This document shows, piece by piece, positions 1-8,507 of a stretch of 12,590 nucleotides of DNA (position 1 is its first letter; the number at the start of each line of letters is the position of its first letter). Below the pieces are notes generated by a model. It worked only from the letters and a program-made list of their open reading frames with translations. It did no database searches and was not told the DNA's origin. The stretch covers positions 1 through 12,590 of the forward strand of contig NWUY0303920458.1 of the NCBI GenBank assembly GCA_004151065.3, in the 5' to 3' direction. The position numbers were made by a program, and so were the translations under genes. Source of the stretch: Larix sibirica. Lineage: Eukaryota; Streptophyta; Pinopsida; Pinales; Pinaceae.

Positions 1-1
1 G

Positions 2-139
2 ATTTTGGCAAGAATTGCTCTACCAGATTCCCTCACTAAGAATCTTTTGATTGGATGTAGCCGAGAAAAACCTTTTACATATGGCGCACAATACAGATAT
101 TATGGTTTGGTAGAAGACACACTTACCCACACCCCTTAG
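2..139 (+). CDS. Possible terminal exon, C-terminus of an unidentified protein (partial)
   Basis: Frame 2 is open from the window edge to a TAG at 137-139, giving 45 residues that end in ...YYGLVEDTLTHTP. The peptide has a protein-like composition (KNLLIG, REKPFTYGAQYRYYG) and no low-complexity bias, unlike most short frames in this AT-rich window. Two AATAAA hexamers lie 420-475 bases downstream on the same strand, which would suit a 3' UTR. I do not recognise the family, and the upstream part is outside the window. It may equally be a chance open frame or part of a decayed element, because 45 codons is short. Confidence 0.3.
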   Translation: MLARIALPDSLTKNLLIGCSREKPFTYGAQYRYYGLVEDTLTHTP

Positions 140-956
140 GGTGGTTTTCTAACAAAATAGTTTCCAGCAATGTTTACACATAATACCCATGACATTGTGA
201 CTTGCATGGTGGTTATTTTGAGCTTTTCTCCTATATCATGCAATAGTTTGTCCTTCAACAATCTAAACAAATTTTCAATGTGATATTCTTTTTCAACTAT
301 CCATAGTAGCATGCAATGGTATTTCTTTTAGGTTGTTGTTGGCTAATCATAACATAGATGAGGAATCCCACAAAATGTGTGATTCAATTCATTCTTTGTT
401 GGGTTGTCTTCCTTCCTTCTTTGGCATGGCTTTCCTAATGAGAGCATTTCTCTCGGATCACGACATATGGTGGCTTTGTATATTTCAAAGGGCAGCAGTT
501 GTTTCTAGCTATAATCTATCTTTTTGAGTCAAATGAATCTCCATTATTGTTCATGCTTTACAATAAAGCCCTCCAAATATTACTATATACACTCTTGAAT
601 AGCTAAATAAAGCTTCAGTCCTTTGATTATTATTTGTTGCTGGTTAAAGAGATGCAACTTAAACAACAGGTTTATTATTTATTCTGGCTGGACACCCAAG
701 GGAGAATAGGTACACCCCTATCTAAGGAGGGTATTACATGCTCAAGCAACGTTTGCCTTCAATATTCTTAGCTAAAGAGTAAAATCTCTATCTTGCTCAC
801 AATTAAGAACAACTAAAAATCACAATCAATATTCGACAAGGAAATTAAGTTACAAGAATCTGCATTAAATGAATCAACATAATCAATAGAGCTTCATTAA
901 CAATAATTAAACCAGGAATTTTATCAACATTAATGGAACCAGAAACAATTTATAAC
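140..956. other. AT-rich stretch without a convincing gene
   Basis: No coding frame here looks protein-like. The sequence may be 3' UTR and flank of the possible exon to its left. AATAAA hexamers occur at 562-567 and 606-611 on the plus strand. No strong repeat or inverted structure was noticed. Confidence 0.4.
562..611 (+). terminator. Two candidate polyadenylation hexamers
   Basis: AATAAA is seen at 562-567 and again at 606-611. They lie downstream of the frame ending at 139. In AT-rich plant DNA this hexamer often arises by chance, so the assignment is weak. Confidence 0.25.
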
Positions 957-1104
957 CTAAATATTTATTTGGGTTATCATAAACTCCACAAAAACAGCAT
1001 TTGAGCAATCATTAACGCCATCGAACATGCCTTGACTGTAGAGTCCAGGCAATAATGTTTGAGCAGAGCTACAAGCAGGGACTTGCTGCCCTAGCAGCTT
1101 CTCT
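957..1104 (-). CDS. Possible terminal exon of an unidentified gene
   Basis: On the minus strand the frame ending at 957 encodes ...EKLLGQQVPACSSAQTLL followed by PGLYSQGMFDGVNDC, which reads like real protein rather than AT-rich noise. Just upstream is a pyrimidine-rich stretch ending in ACAAACCAG, a plausible 3' splice site that would begin the exon near 1104. A minus-strand AATAAA (964-969) overlaps the end of the frame. The exon could belong to the 1261-1920 gene through an intron whose donor would be a GTATG near 1330. However, the 1261-1920 frame also continues sensibly past that point, so this joining is speculative. The family is not recognised. Confidence 0.25.
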
Positions 1105-1260
1105 GGTTTGTAAAATAAGAAGAAAATTTCCACATTTAATATGAAATGTGTACCAGTCTGAGCACTCACATTTATATGGAAATGCATTCTCATCAAACTA
1201 GCCTGTATTGTTATTGTTAAATATTGCCTTGATCATAAATTCTGTGAAAATAATTGAAGG

Positions 1261-1920
1261 CTAATATATGTATTTAGCCCGAAGGTGAGCAGTCCAAGCT
1301 TTGATGCATCTATCAAAGGCATCATACTTTGTCCTGTGGATGCCGTCCATCTTGCAGGGGAAGAGAGCAAAGATGATGTAGTTGGACATCTGTTGTTTGG
1401 GAACAAGATAATAGAGCTTCAGCTTGTGTGAAAGCATGAGGGCACGATCCCGGGACTGGACAAGCCATGGCAACTCAGAGGAGGTGGAATCCCCGGCATC
1501 GGCATCGGCATCGGCATCGGCACAGGCACAGGCACCCACCAAAGGAGCCACCCGGCGGTAGTCAGCCAAGGGGAAGCGCCACCAGCCGTGCCTCGCAAGA
1601 ATGTACTCGGTCACATCTACACCCGTCGTCTCCTTCTCGTACTCATCATCTTTTAATGGAGTTAATTCATTGTGCCCGTCTTTTGTGGGTTTATAAACAC
1701 CTCCCGTCTCGATCTCGTCCATGGGGGGTTCCACCTCCCCTTTCGCTTTCTCTGGTGATCTCACCAAGAATTCCTCCAATTCCATGTTTATATCACGTCT
1801 ATTGCACCACATCTCCAGCCAGAACACCTGCAGGTTCTCACGCTTGCTGAAATTAATTACTCTCTCTTTCTGCGCAGGAAGAAGATCGTGGCACTCCATC
1901 CAATCGTTGCTGCGGCCCAT
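1261..1920 (-). CDS. Hypothetical plant protein with an Ala-Asp repeat, apparently intact
   Basis: This minus-strand frame of 219 codons has no internal stop. I chose the ATG at 1918-1920 (MGRSNDWMECHDLL) because it has A at -3 and G at +4. An in-frame ATG at 2013 would add 31 residues that are Arg-rich and partly encoded by a CCTT microsatellite, so that part is more likely 5' UTR. The N-terminus is mixed and Trp-rich (VFWLEMWCNRRDINMELEEF). A charged linker of Glu, Lys and Asp follows, then a conserved-looking segment (EYILARHGWWRFPLADYRR). A low-complexity CACADADADADAG run comes next, and the C-terminal part is basic and aromatic (KLKLYYLVPKQQMSNYIIF, CIKAWTAHLRAKYIY). The local base composition is richer in GC and CpG than its surroundings, which supports a real gene. 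No signal peptide or membrane span is evident. I do not recognise the family or function. Confidence 0.55.
   Translation of the reverse strand: MGRSNDWMECHDLLPAQKERVINFSKRENLQVFWLEMWCNRRDINMELEEFLVRSPEKAKGEVEPPMDEIETGGVYKPTKDGHNELTPLKDDEYEKETTGVDVTEYILARHGWWRFPLADYRRVAPLVGACACADADADADAGDSTSSELPWLVQSRDRALMLSHKLKLYYLVPKQQMSNYIIFALFPCKMDGIHRTKYDAFDRCIKAWTAHLRAKYIY
1495..1536. repeat. Hexanucleotide repeat inside the hypothetical gene
   Basis: Seven consecutive six-base units are seen: four GGCATC, two GGCACA and one GGCACC. Read on the minus strand they encode the alternating Ala-Cys and Ala-Asp run. A six-base unit keeps the reading frame when copies are gained or lost, so length variation would be tolerated. 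Confidence 0.9.
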
Positions 1921-1975
1921 CGTCAGCGTGATCAATTGATATTCTCTGCAATTCGCTCGATGGCACCGCCTTCTC

Positions 1976-1992
1976 CTTCCTTCCTTCCTTCC
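1976..1992. repeat. CCTT tetranucleotide microsatellite
   Basis: A short (CCTT)n run lies just upstream of the chosen start of the minus-strand gene, in its presumed 5' UTR. As GGAA/AAGG it is purine-rich on the transcribed sense strand. Confidence 0.8.
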
Positions 1993-2181
1993 TGGAGTCT
2001 GTCCTCGGATCAAATTAATTTCTTCCTTCCTCTACAGTATGGAAGTTACGAGAGTGAAGAGATTGCCTCTAACCGTCACCAACGCCCCGGTCGTTAATCT
2101 TCATTTAGTTCTGCTTCAATCGAAATACAACTGAATTTTATTTTTAGCTAAAATTGTTTTATTTTTAACTTGTTTTTATGG

Positions 2182-2441
2182 TGGATGTGTCTTTAGGGTT
2201 TAGGGTAGGAGCTAGCAGTGGGCCTTTATGGTCGTCTAGATGGAGACCCACATTCCATTGGATTGAGGAAGGGAGCAAGTAGTGGGGAGTTATAGTTGAC
2301 CCAAAGATGGATGTGTCTTTAGGGTTTAGGGTTTTAGGGTAGGAGCTAGCAGTGGGGCTTTATGGTTGTTTAGATGGAGATCCACATTCCATTGGATTGA
2401 GGAAGGGAGCAAGTAATGGGGAGTTATAGTTGACCCAAAGA
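2182..2441. repeat. Tandem duplication of about 126 bases with telomere-like TTTAGGG motifs
   Basis: Copy one is about 2182-2307 and copy two about 2308-2441. They match nearly base for base, with a few substitutions such as GTCGTCTAG against GTTGTTTAG. The second copy has about eight extra bases in the motif region, reading TTTAGGGTTTAGGGTTTTAG against TTTAGGGTTTAGGGTAGG in the first. TTTAGGG is the usual plant telomere unit. No protein-like frame crosses the duplication. Confidence 0.85.
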
Positions 2442-3055
2442 AAGTCCAAGTTCAATTTTATGTGGAGAACCCTTCAATACATCATACAACCTTCATTTAC
2501 TAAGTACCATAGTTAAAAAAAAAATATCCTTGTCTTATGGGGCATGTTTTAACCAATATGTATTTTCTAACTCCACTCTGGATTTTGGTAAGCTTCACCT
2601 TGTCCCTTGGACGCATAGTTAGTTTAATGACTAAAACAGGATTTGCTTGCTCGTTGTTCGCATTAGTCAATTTTAAATATTGATGCATTTAAACCACACC
2701 AATCAGCTTGAAATAATTAACACAAGGGGAGGCCAGAGAGGATTGTCTTGAAGCAAACATGTATATGTGTTCCCCAGTGGCATTCCCTGCTTTTATCCCT
2801 TATGCCATGTTGATCATCATGTTGCATGTGTCTTTGTTCTATGTTTTTTTTTTGTTTTCATTCAATGTGTTGAAATTCATGTAAGTTTATATTTAATGAG
2901 AGCACATTGTTTGGATTTTTTAGTATAAGATTACAGGTTCTAGCAAAGACACAAAGTTCTATTTTTTATTTTAATTGTGATATATTGCTTCTCTAGTTAT
3001 CATTGTTAGAATACTTTTAGCAATCAAAGTTGGCAAGATTGAGGCCAACTCTTAA
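2442..3055. other. AT-rich stretch, nothing recognised
   Basis: Short poly-A and poly-T runs are present (2515-2523 and 2846-2854). I see no protein-like frame, convincing repeat or RNA gene. Confidence 0.4.
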
Positions 3056-3292
3056 CAAATTTGTAGAGTTTGTCCCAAATCAATATGTGAGCTTTGGCTA
3101 GTTGAAAGAAGAGATATAAGAAGGGACCAAGTTGTGCATGAAAAACATAAAGAAATAAATGCCATAAAAATGCAAGACCTTGCATCCAAATTTTTTAGGA
3201 TCAAGGCCAAGTTAAGAATGGCTTCAACATCACTCAAAAGATTATACAATAAGCTACACAATCCAAAGCTAGGGATGAAAAAACTCAAGTGA
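3056..3292 (+). pseudogene. Possible coding remnant, lysine-rich helical peptide
   Basis: An open plus-strand frame of 78 codons runs between a TAA at 3053 and a TGA at 3290-3292. It starts without an ATG. The peptide is rich in Lys, Arg, Gln and Leu (DIRRDQVVHEKHKEINAIK, then DLASKFFRIKAKLRMASTS) and could form an amphipathic helix. This composition is less AT-noise-like than its surroundings, so it may be a fragment of an exon or transposon gene. No family is recognised. The opposite-strand frame over the same bases looks less protein-like. Confidence 0.2.
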
Positions 3293-3747
3293 GTTTGGGA
3301 TTCATTGTGCACACTGAGAATATCTAAAAATCATATGTGATTTCATCATCAAAGTAACTCTATCTTAGAACGTAATTCATAAATTTACTACAAACAAGAT
3401 ATCCCACAAAATGAGTGCGAGTTTGTGTGGGAGGTTGACAGATAAGATCCATAAAATAAACATCTCAAGTTCATGGTAGGCCAAAACACCCGCAAAAAGG
3501 AAATCAACAAAGATATAAGCATGTACATTCAGTGACGTTTATTGAGGTTGTTGAAGGTTGGAGGATGTTTGTTGTGGCAATTCATCATCTCACAAACATA
3601 ATAATTCAAGCCTCTTAGCATGAACATTGCTAAAGATAATGTTGTTCTTATAAGAAATACTTTGGACAATGTAGGAATTCTTTGTGAGGTGATATCAATA
3701 TTTGTTTTTTTTTGCTTATCTTTGCTTATTATTCATGTGCATTAGCA

Positions 3748-3769
3748 TGGGAGGTTGTTAAACCTCCCA
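3748..3769. repeat. Hairpin, first copy
   Basis: Nine-base arms TGGGAGGTT (3748-3756) and AACCTCCCA (3761-3769) flank a four-base loop. The same structure occurs in the second tandem unit. The motif TGGGAGGTTG also occurs at 3428-3437, within another inverted pair (TCCCACA at 3402 and TGTGGGA at 3426). Confidence 0.8.
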
Positions 3770-3950
3770 CATGATTACAATCAAAGTAGCATTACTCAAC
3801 ATAATAATTCAAACATCTTAGCATGAACATTGCCAAAAATAATGTTGTTCTTGTAAGAAATACTTTGGACAATGTAGGAATTCTTTGTGAGGTGATATCA
3901 ATATTTTTTTTTTTTTTCTTATCTTTGCTTATTATTCATGTGCATTAGCA

Positions 3951-3972
3951 TGGGAGGTTGTTAAACCTCCCA
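3951..3972. repeat. Hairpin, second copy
   Basis: The arms TGGGAGGTT (3951-3959) and AACCTCCCA (3964-3972) and the loop GTTA are identical to those of the first copy. No T-run follows either copy, and the setting is not that of a bacterial terminator. Confidence 0.8.
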
Positions 3973-3999
3973 CATGATTACAATCAAAGTAGCATTACT

Positions 4000-4409
4000 A
4001 TAGATGAATGATCAAATAAAAATGTTATACCTATAATTGTCTATACTTATTAATACTCATAATTTAGAGTCCCGAAACAAGTTTATAGGATAAACTCAAT
4101 AAGCCATGCATGATATTCAAATCTTTATGCTTTAAGCTACTTTTAGTATCGGTACTTAAAATCAAAAAGTGGATTAAAACAAAGCTTAGTTACTAAATTA
4201 CAATTATACAATTCAATAGGACTTACTTCGATAGGCGTTGAGTCGACATTCAAAGAATTCCACTCACCATCTTGAGTCAAAATAAGGAAATTATTATTAA
4301 GAAACGAAAGGTTATAACAATTCCGCACCACATTGGTTCCTCAACTTTGACCATATGCTCTTGTCTTTCATTTGCATATTCAACCTAAACAAAACTTGAA
4401 TGGATAATC
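4000..4409. other. AT-rich stretch, nothing recognised
   Basis: There is no protein-like frame. A 62-codon minus-strand frame near 4143-4331 has a plain AT-driven composition and no support. No strong repeats were seen. Confidence 0.4.
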
Positions 4410-4571
4410 TAATTCCACCAAAATAGATATAAAAAATTGAGTTGAGTTTTCTCAAAATCAAAATCCAACTAAGTAGTGATTATATTTATTTAATTCCACC
4501 AAAATAGATATAAAAATTTGAGTTGAGTTTTCTCAAAATCAAAATCCAACTAGGTAGTGATTATATTTATT
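4410..4571. repeat. 81-base tandem duplication
   Basis: Copy one (4410-4490) and copy two (4491-4571) are head to tail and nearly identical. The clear differences are A to T in the poly-A part and an A to G in CAACTAAGTAG against CAACTAGGTAG. High identity suggests a recent duplication. Confidence 0.9.
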
Positions 4572-4910
4572 AAAGTAGGCCAGGTATGTGAGTCACTCAC
4601 CATGTTGTTTCCTTCTAGTTATTCTTTAACACGAGCCACTTTTTGTATGAGTTGTTGCACCCTTAACTATCTAAGTTTATTCTAGAGGATATTTTGGACA
4701 ACTTGACGGTTGATTCCATGAGTGCAAATTGATCTCCTACACACTCAAAGGACCACTACCAAATGGGAAAGATGCAAAATCCGATATGCTATGAACAAAC
4801 TAAATGTATTCATCAACAAGAAACCAACAAAGCTTATAAGGAATCAACAAAATAATTCATGCTTTTATGGCACATGGTTGATTGAATAAAATACAACCAT
4901 AATATAGAAA
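4572..4910. other. AT-rich stretch with one short palindrome
   Basis: The only structure noticed is GTGAGTCACTCAC at 4588-4600, six-base arms around one central base. No gene is visible. Confidence 0.4.
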
Positions 4911-5007
4911 GAGAAAAGTGTGGAAATATATAGATATTACTAAGAAATAAAATATGTTTGAGAAAAGTGTGGAAATATATAGATATTAGTAGGAAATAAA
5001 TATATGT
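4911..5007. repeat. 49-base tandem duplication
   Basis: GAGAAAAGTGTGGAAATATA begins at 4911 and again at 4960. The copies abut and differ at a few positions near their right ends (ATTACTAAG against ATTAGTAGG). Confidence 0.85.
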
Positions 5008-5351
5008 CTATTTTGTAATTTAGGTAAAAACAAGTAAATCACATGATTTTGGTACAATGATCCTCAACTTTAGTAAGGATCACAACTAGCCCAACCTTCA
5101 ATGCATTTATTATTCTTGGGCACTAGAAATAGTTATGGTCTAAAATTATCATGTTAGTCCGATAAATAAGAAGACCTATGAACATTGAGAAGTTGCAATA
5201 TTGTTATACTGTGCTTTTGATGAATGTTAGTGAATAGACATCGAAACTTGATTAACCTTTTACCATTCATTTCTATAATATATGATTTCTAGTTCTTGTA
5301 CTAATTTTTTTTCTCATTTGAGAAATTTTCTTATAAACATTAAATGGTTGA
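5008..5351. other. AT-rich stretch, nothing recognised
   Basis: No protein-like frame, repeat or RNA gene was seen. Confidence 0.4.
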
Positions 5352-5541
5352 CCATAAGAATATTTGTACTTTCCATTATTTCCCTTGAAATTAAAACAGA
5401 CCCAATTATTAGCTCTCCTAGTCCAAGATCCAAATAAAGGATTCTCCCATACGAATACTTGGATTTTCCATTATTGCATATGGAATTTAAATAGACCTAG
5501 TTATTTTCTTTCCCAATCCAAGTTACAAAACCAAAGTAGAA
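5352..5541. repeat. Diverged tandem duplication, unit about 95 bases
   Basis: CCATAAGAATATTTGTACTT at 5352 and CCATACGAATACTTGGATTT at 5447 start two related segments. Both continue through TTTCCATTATT, then AAT-rich sequence, AGACC and TCCAAG. They are older than the 81- and 203-base duplications, judging by many substitutions. A 63-codon plus-strand frame over this region exists only because both copies happen to be open. Confidence 0.75.
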
Positions 5542-5970
5542 GAGGGAGCCATTAGATCTCACAAGTATAATTGACCGTACACTTAACTATAGTACAATGT
5601 AAGTTTGTTGTCTTTTGCTTTATGCATGGTCAGATGATATTTTCTTTTAAAGAAGTGTTCTTATCTAAAATTATGTAAAATTATGGTTTTTGTGGATATA
5701 TTGTTTTTGTTTGTAGACATTTTGTGTATATGTGGTCCAAAGGACTACTAAGAGGTTGATGTAGCACCTTATGATATATCCCAACTACCAAACATGGTAA
5801 GGTGAGTTGTCTTGGTTGTAAGCATCTACAACATGGGTGTTAAAGTCATTTTAGTATTCAAATACTGAAACATGCACTTGAATGGGCCCTAATCACATAT
5901 AGTGAGATAATTAACTTTCATATTGAGAACCCCTATTTCATTAAATTTTGATTAATAAGGAAAAACCTAG
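5542..5970. other. AT-rich stretch, nothing recognised
   Basis: A short inverted pair CACCTTA and TAAGGTG lies near 5766 and 5800. There is no protein-like frame. Confidence 0.35.
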
Positions 5971-6258
5971 ACTTAAAAAGTGTGAATTTTGATTATGAAA
6001 GTGTCAATATGAGTCTTTCTAAAGTGCAAAATTGGGTTCTGAAAGTGGGAATATTGGTTTTCAAAAGTTTGATCTTTTATTCCAAAATTATGAATTTTGA
6101 ATGATCTCTAACCCCAAAAGTGCAATTTCGTATTCCAAAAGTACGATTTGTTGTTCCAAAAGTGTGATTTTGGATTCCAAAAGTGTGAATTTCAATTCAA
6201 AGGGATAATTTCAATTTTGTAGATGTAAATTACAATTCCAAAAGTGTCAATTTTTTTT
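5971..6258. repeat. Degenerate minisatellite, unit 21-22 bases
   Basis: About 13 units follow one another, each of the form TCCAAAAGTGTGAATTTTGAT with substitutions. The clearest run is about 6112-6195, where successive units begin CCCAAAAGTGC, TCCAAAAGTAC, TCCAAAAGTGTGATT and TCCAAAAGTGTGAAT at 21-base spacing. Units at both ends are more diverged (AAAGTGTCAATATG near 6000), as expected for an array that evolves from its centre. Confidence 0.8.
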
Positions 6259-6640
6259 CCTTCATCCCATACCTCTTTTGCATTTGAACAATGTACAAAT
6301 TAATGCTTTAATAAATCTCCATCTTTTACACATTGTTAACCATGTTGACACATTCTAGTTTCTTTTTTTACCATTATCCAAGAAAGTATTTTACCAAATA
6401 TTCTTACTTTTGAGAGAACATCCTAACTTCCAAATTCTTCCCCTTCATCATTTTTTTAATCCCACATTTCTCCCTTTTAAATGTTTTTCTCGATATCCTA
6501 GAGTTGGGCAACACCCCTACACTTTTTTGAATCCCATATTTCTTCCTCTTAAATATTTTGCTCAATTTTGTAATTTAATTGGCAACATCCAACCTTTTGT
6601 TCCTTGTCTAAGAAAATCAATTATGCAATCGTGACTATAA
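6259..6640. repeat. AT-rich stretch with a diverged 71-base duplication
   Basis: CATTTTTTTAATCCCACATT (about 6449) recurs as CACTTTTTTGAATCCCATAT (about 6520). The similarity extends through TTTCTYCCTYTTAAAT. The plus-strand frame across both copies (6410-6634) is Phe- and Pro-rich because of this duplication and is not supported as a gene. Confidence 0.5.
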
Positions 6641-7730
6641 TAAACATTTAATTTTTGTATCTCAATGCATAATATCACAGTGGAAAGCATAAATAATTTT
6701 ATCAATATTGAAGAGATGCAATAAAGTAATTTAAAACAAGTTATGATGACAATCACTCCATTGTAGCATTGCACTTTTTCAAAGCAACATAAGTAAATCT
6801 ACAAAAGGGTTCCATATAAATAGAAGAATAAATTCATATACACAAAAGACAATGTAAATGAGCTCATGTTTTTAACAACTTTCTCTCCTGAATTGCAAAC
6901 ACTATAACTTGTGATGTTATGGAAGAGTTATTTACAAAACCCACATCTCAAACAATGACAAAAGAGAGAAATTTATCTTTAGTATTTATTAATTAAATTA
7001 ATTGAACCCACATCTCGAACAAAGACACAAGGGAGAAATTTATCTTCAATAAGTTTACTTGAAGCAATAGTTAGTAATTAAAATCATTGAACCTGCTATA
7101 TAAAATTCAAATCAAAATATACACTAAATGAAAACTTTCAAAGATGCAAGTTATATGGATCTAACATAATATTAGGAAATACAAAGTAATTACATTTCAA
7201 TATTATTATTGTATGTACAGTCATAATATCAATATGACACCCATTATTAAAAATATCTAATAAAATGAAAATCAAGTGACAACACTCATTCCAATCAAGA
7301 GTTGAACCCTTTTAGTAAATCTATAGACTTTTAGCAACTTATTTGACTTAATTACAAACACTATAACTTGTGATATTATAGAAGAGTTATTCACAAAACC
7401 ACATCACAAATAAAGACAAAATAGAGCAATTGGTCTTCAATAATTTTACTTGAAGCAATAATTATTAATTAAAATCATTTAACCTACAATATAAAATTCA
7501 ATTCAAGATATACACTAAAAAAAACTTTCAAAGATACATGATATATGGATCTAAAATAATATTAGGAAATACACATTAATTAAATTTCACTATTATTATT
7601 GTATGTGCATGCATAATATCACTATGACACCCATTATTAAAAATATCAAAATTGAAAAGATCTAATAAAATGAAAATTAAGAAAGAACATTAATTACAAT
7701 CCAAAGTTGTACCTTTTTAATAAATGGTTA
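6640..7730. repeat. Tandem array of diverged repeat units (3' flank of the decayed gene family)
   Basis: Unit A spans about 6889-7330 and unit B about 7351-7730. Both start CAAACACTATAACTTGTGAT and share ATATGGATCTAA, ATAATATTAGGAAATACA, TATTATTATTGTATGT and ATGACACCCATTATTAAAAA in the same order. A third, partial unit at about 6640-6780 carries GCATAATATCA and ATTGAAGAGATGCAATAAA. Unit A also has an internal duplication: a stretch beginning ACCCACATCTCAAACAA is repeated about 69 bases later as ACCCACATCTCGAACAA. The right end of each unit resembles about 8820-8925, the 3' end of the decayed gene, so the array probably derives from that gene's 3' region. Confidence 0.75.
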
Positions 7731-7900
7731 AGGAAACATAACTCCAATAAAGTCGCATTCATCAACATCTCTCCCACTCTTTACATTATGATCCATATAT
7801 TCTTGTTGTTCATTATTTGTTGCAAGGACCTTCTAAGTTTTTTTTCTCATGTTCATCCCGCCCTTGGTGACCATGCCCACATCATTTTGTTTCATTCGAC
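7690..7900 (-). pseudogene. Truncated paralogous copy of the tail of the decayed gene
   Basis: This segment aligns on the minus strand with about 8890-9075, the C-terminal end of the 8832-9986 pseudogene. Both contain WEW or WAW followed by a stop or Ser and then PR, GACCTTGCAACA-like sequence, GAACAA, AGTGGGAG and GATGAA. The reading here gives NNEQQEYMDHNVKSG then RDVDECDF. The other copy gives KEQ, two stops, then EDIGYNVESGSDADELDL. So this copy keeps CAA and GAA where the other has TAA TAA, showing that the acidic tail was once coding. It is itself broken by a frame change and TGA codons near 7855-7865. The upstream body of the gene is missing here. Confidence 0.65.
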
Positions 7901-8003
7901 ATGTTGTTGCACCTTCAAATTGCTTAATGATTTCAACATATAAGAATGGATAAATATTGAAATCCACCATTTTTTTTATTAGCTAAGATACAATTTTGTG
8001 AAG

Positions 8004-8507
8004 CTATAACTCCAATGACAAATTGTGACAAGCAAACAAGAGTTCCTTCACCAACACACCAAATGAAAAGGATCTGAAAATCTTTCCTTCAATGAAACTA
8101 TTTTGATCAACATTTGTCACAATACCTATGGCAATGTAATCTTTACGATCTGAACATATGTGCAACAATTTAACTTTTGTATGAAGAAAAGAAAACCTAG
8201 ATTCTTCTAAAATATTTTTATCTCCACTATTAGAATCAACTCTGGTGATCTCCTTCAACTTAGTGTGTTGTAAAGAGGAGTCAATGTGGTTAAAAATTTG
8301 TGATTTATCCCATTCAATAAAAGCACCTTTTACTTCTAACAATGTATATGCACCTCTTGATGCATTAGGGAATTGAATATCTTCATTAAAAACCTTAGTA
8401 ACATTTACAATAACACATCTTTGTCTCATATCACTATTGTTCAATTGCTTTCTACTTGGGAAGGTTATTCCTTCAACAACTTTTAATCCATTGAGAAGAA
8501 GGTCCAA
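8004..8507 (-). CDS. Transposon-associated open frame with two DUF8039-like modules
   Basis: A 167-codon open frame reaches a TAA at 8004. It has no ATG at its 5' end: the TTG at 8507 follows a run of seven A and an in-frame TGA, so the true start is probably lost or in another frame. Module one (residues 3 to about 74) has LLLNGLKVVEGITFP, then CVIVNVTKVFNEDIQFPN and KGAFIEWDKSQIF. Module two (residues about 113-160) has LHICSDRKDYIAIGIVTNVD and FGVLVKEL. The sequence VA-G-V..., V-V-V and the closing FIEWxKxxI recall DUF8039, a domain I associate with En/Spm-like plant transposon proteins. This is from memory of the pattern, not a search. A truncated paralogous tail of the decayed gene lies immediately downstream, so both may once have been one gene. 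Either an old gene fragment or an exon is possible. Confidence 0.45.
   Translation of the reverse strand: MDLLLNGLKVVEGITFPSRKQLNNSDMRQRCVIVNVTKVFNEDIQFPNASRGAYTLLEVKGAFIEWDKSQIFNHIDSSLQHTKLKEITRVDSNSGDKNILEESRFSFLHTKVKLLHICSDRKDYIAIGIVTNVDQNSFIEGKIFRSFSFGVLVKELLFACHNLSLEL

Larger units (their letters stand above)
3596..3999. repeat. 203-base tandem duplication carrying a hairpin in each copy
   Basis: Copy one covers about 3596-3798 and copy two about 3799-3999, with an exact 203-base offset at both ends (ACATAATAATTCAA at the left, TAGCATTACT at the right). Differences are few point changes plus a longer poly-T tract in the second copy (about 3904-3917). Each unit holds a perfect inverted repeat near its right end. 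Confidence 0.9.

Noticed and set aside
333-527. 64-codon plus-strand frame
   Set aside because: Low-information composition, no motif and no neighbouring splice or start context beyond chance. It probably lies in the flank or 3' UTR.
1467-1850. Plus-strand frame with a His-Arg repeat
   Set aside because: It is antisense to the Ala-Asp repeat of the minus-strand gene. The HR run is only the complement of the hexamer repeat.
3748-3972. Rho-independent terminators from the two hairpins
   Set aside because: There is no T-run after the stems, and the setting is a plant genome with tandem duplication, not a bacterial operon.
5364-5555. 63-codon plus-strand frame with internal repeat
   Set aside because: It is open only because of the diverged 95-base duplication, and has no protein-like conservation.
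3596-6258. CRISPR-like array
   Set aside because: Repeats are directly adjacent or single duplications, with no unique spacers of constant length between identical repeats.
7707-7943. Plus-strand hydrophobic frame of 78 codons
   Set aside because: It is antisense to the paralogous tail of the decayed gene, whose minus-strand reading is supported by the second copy.
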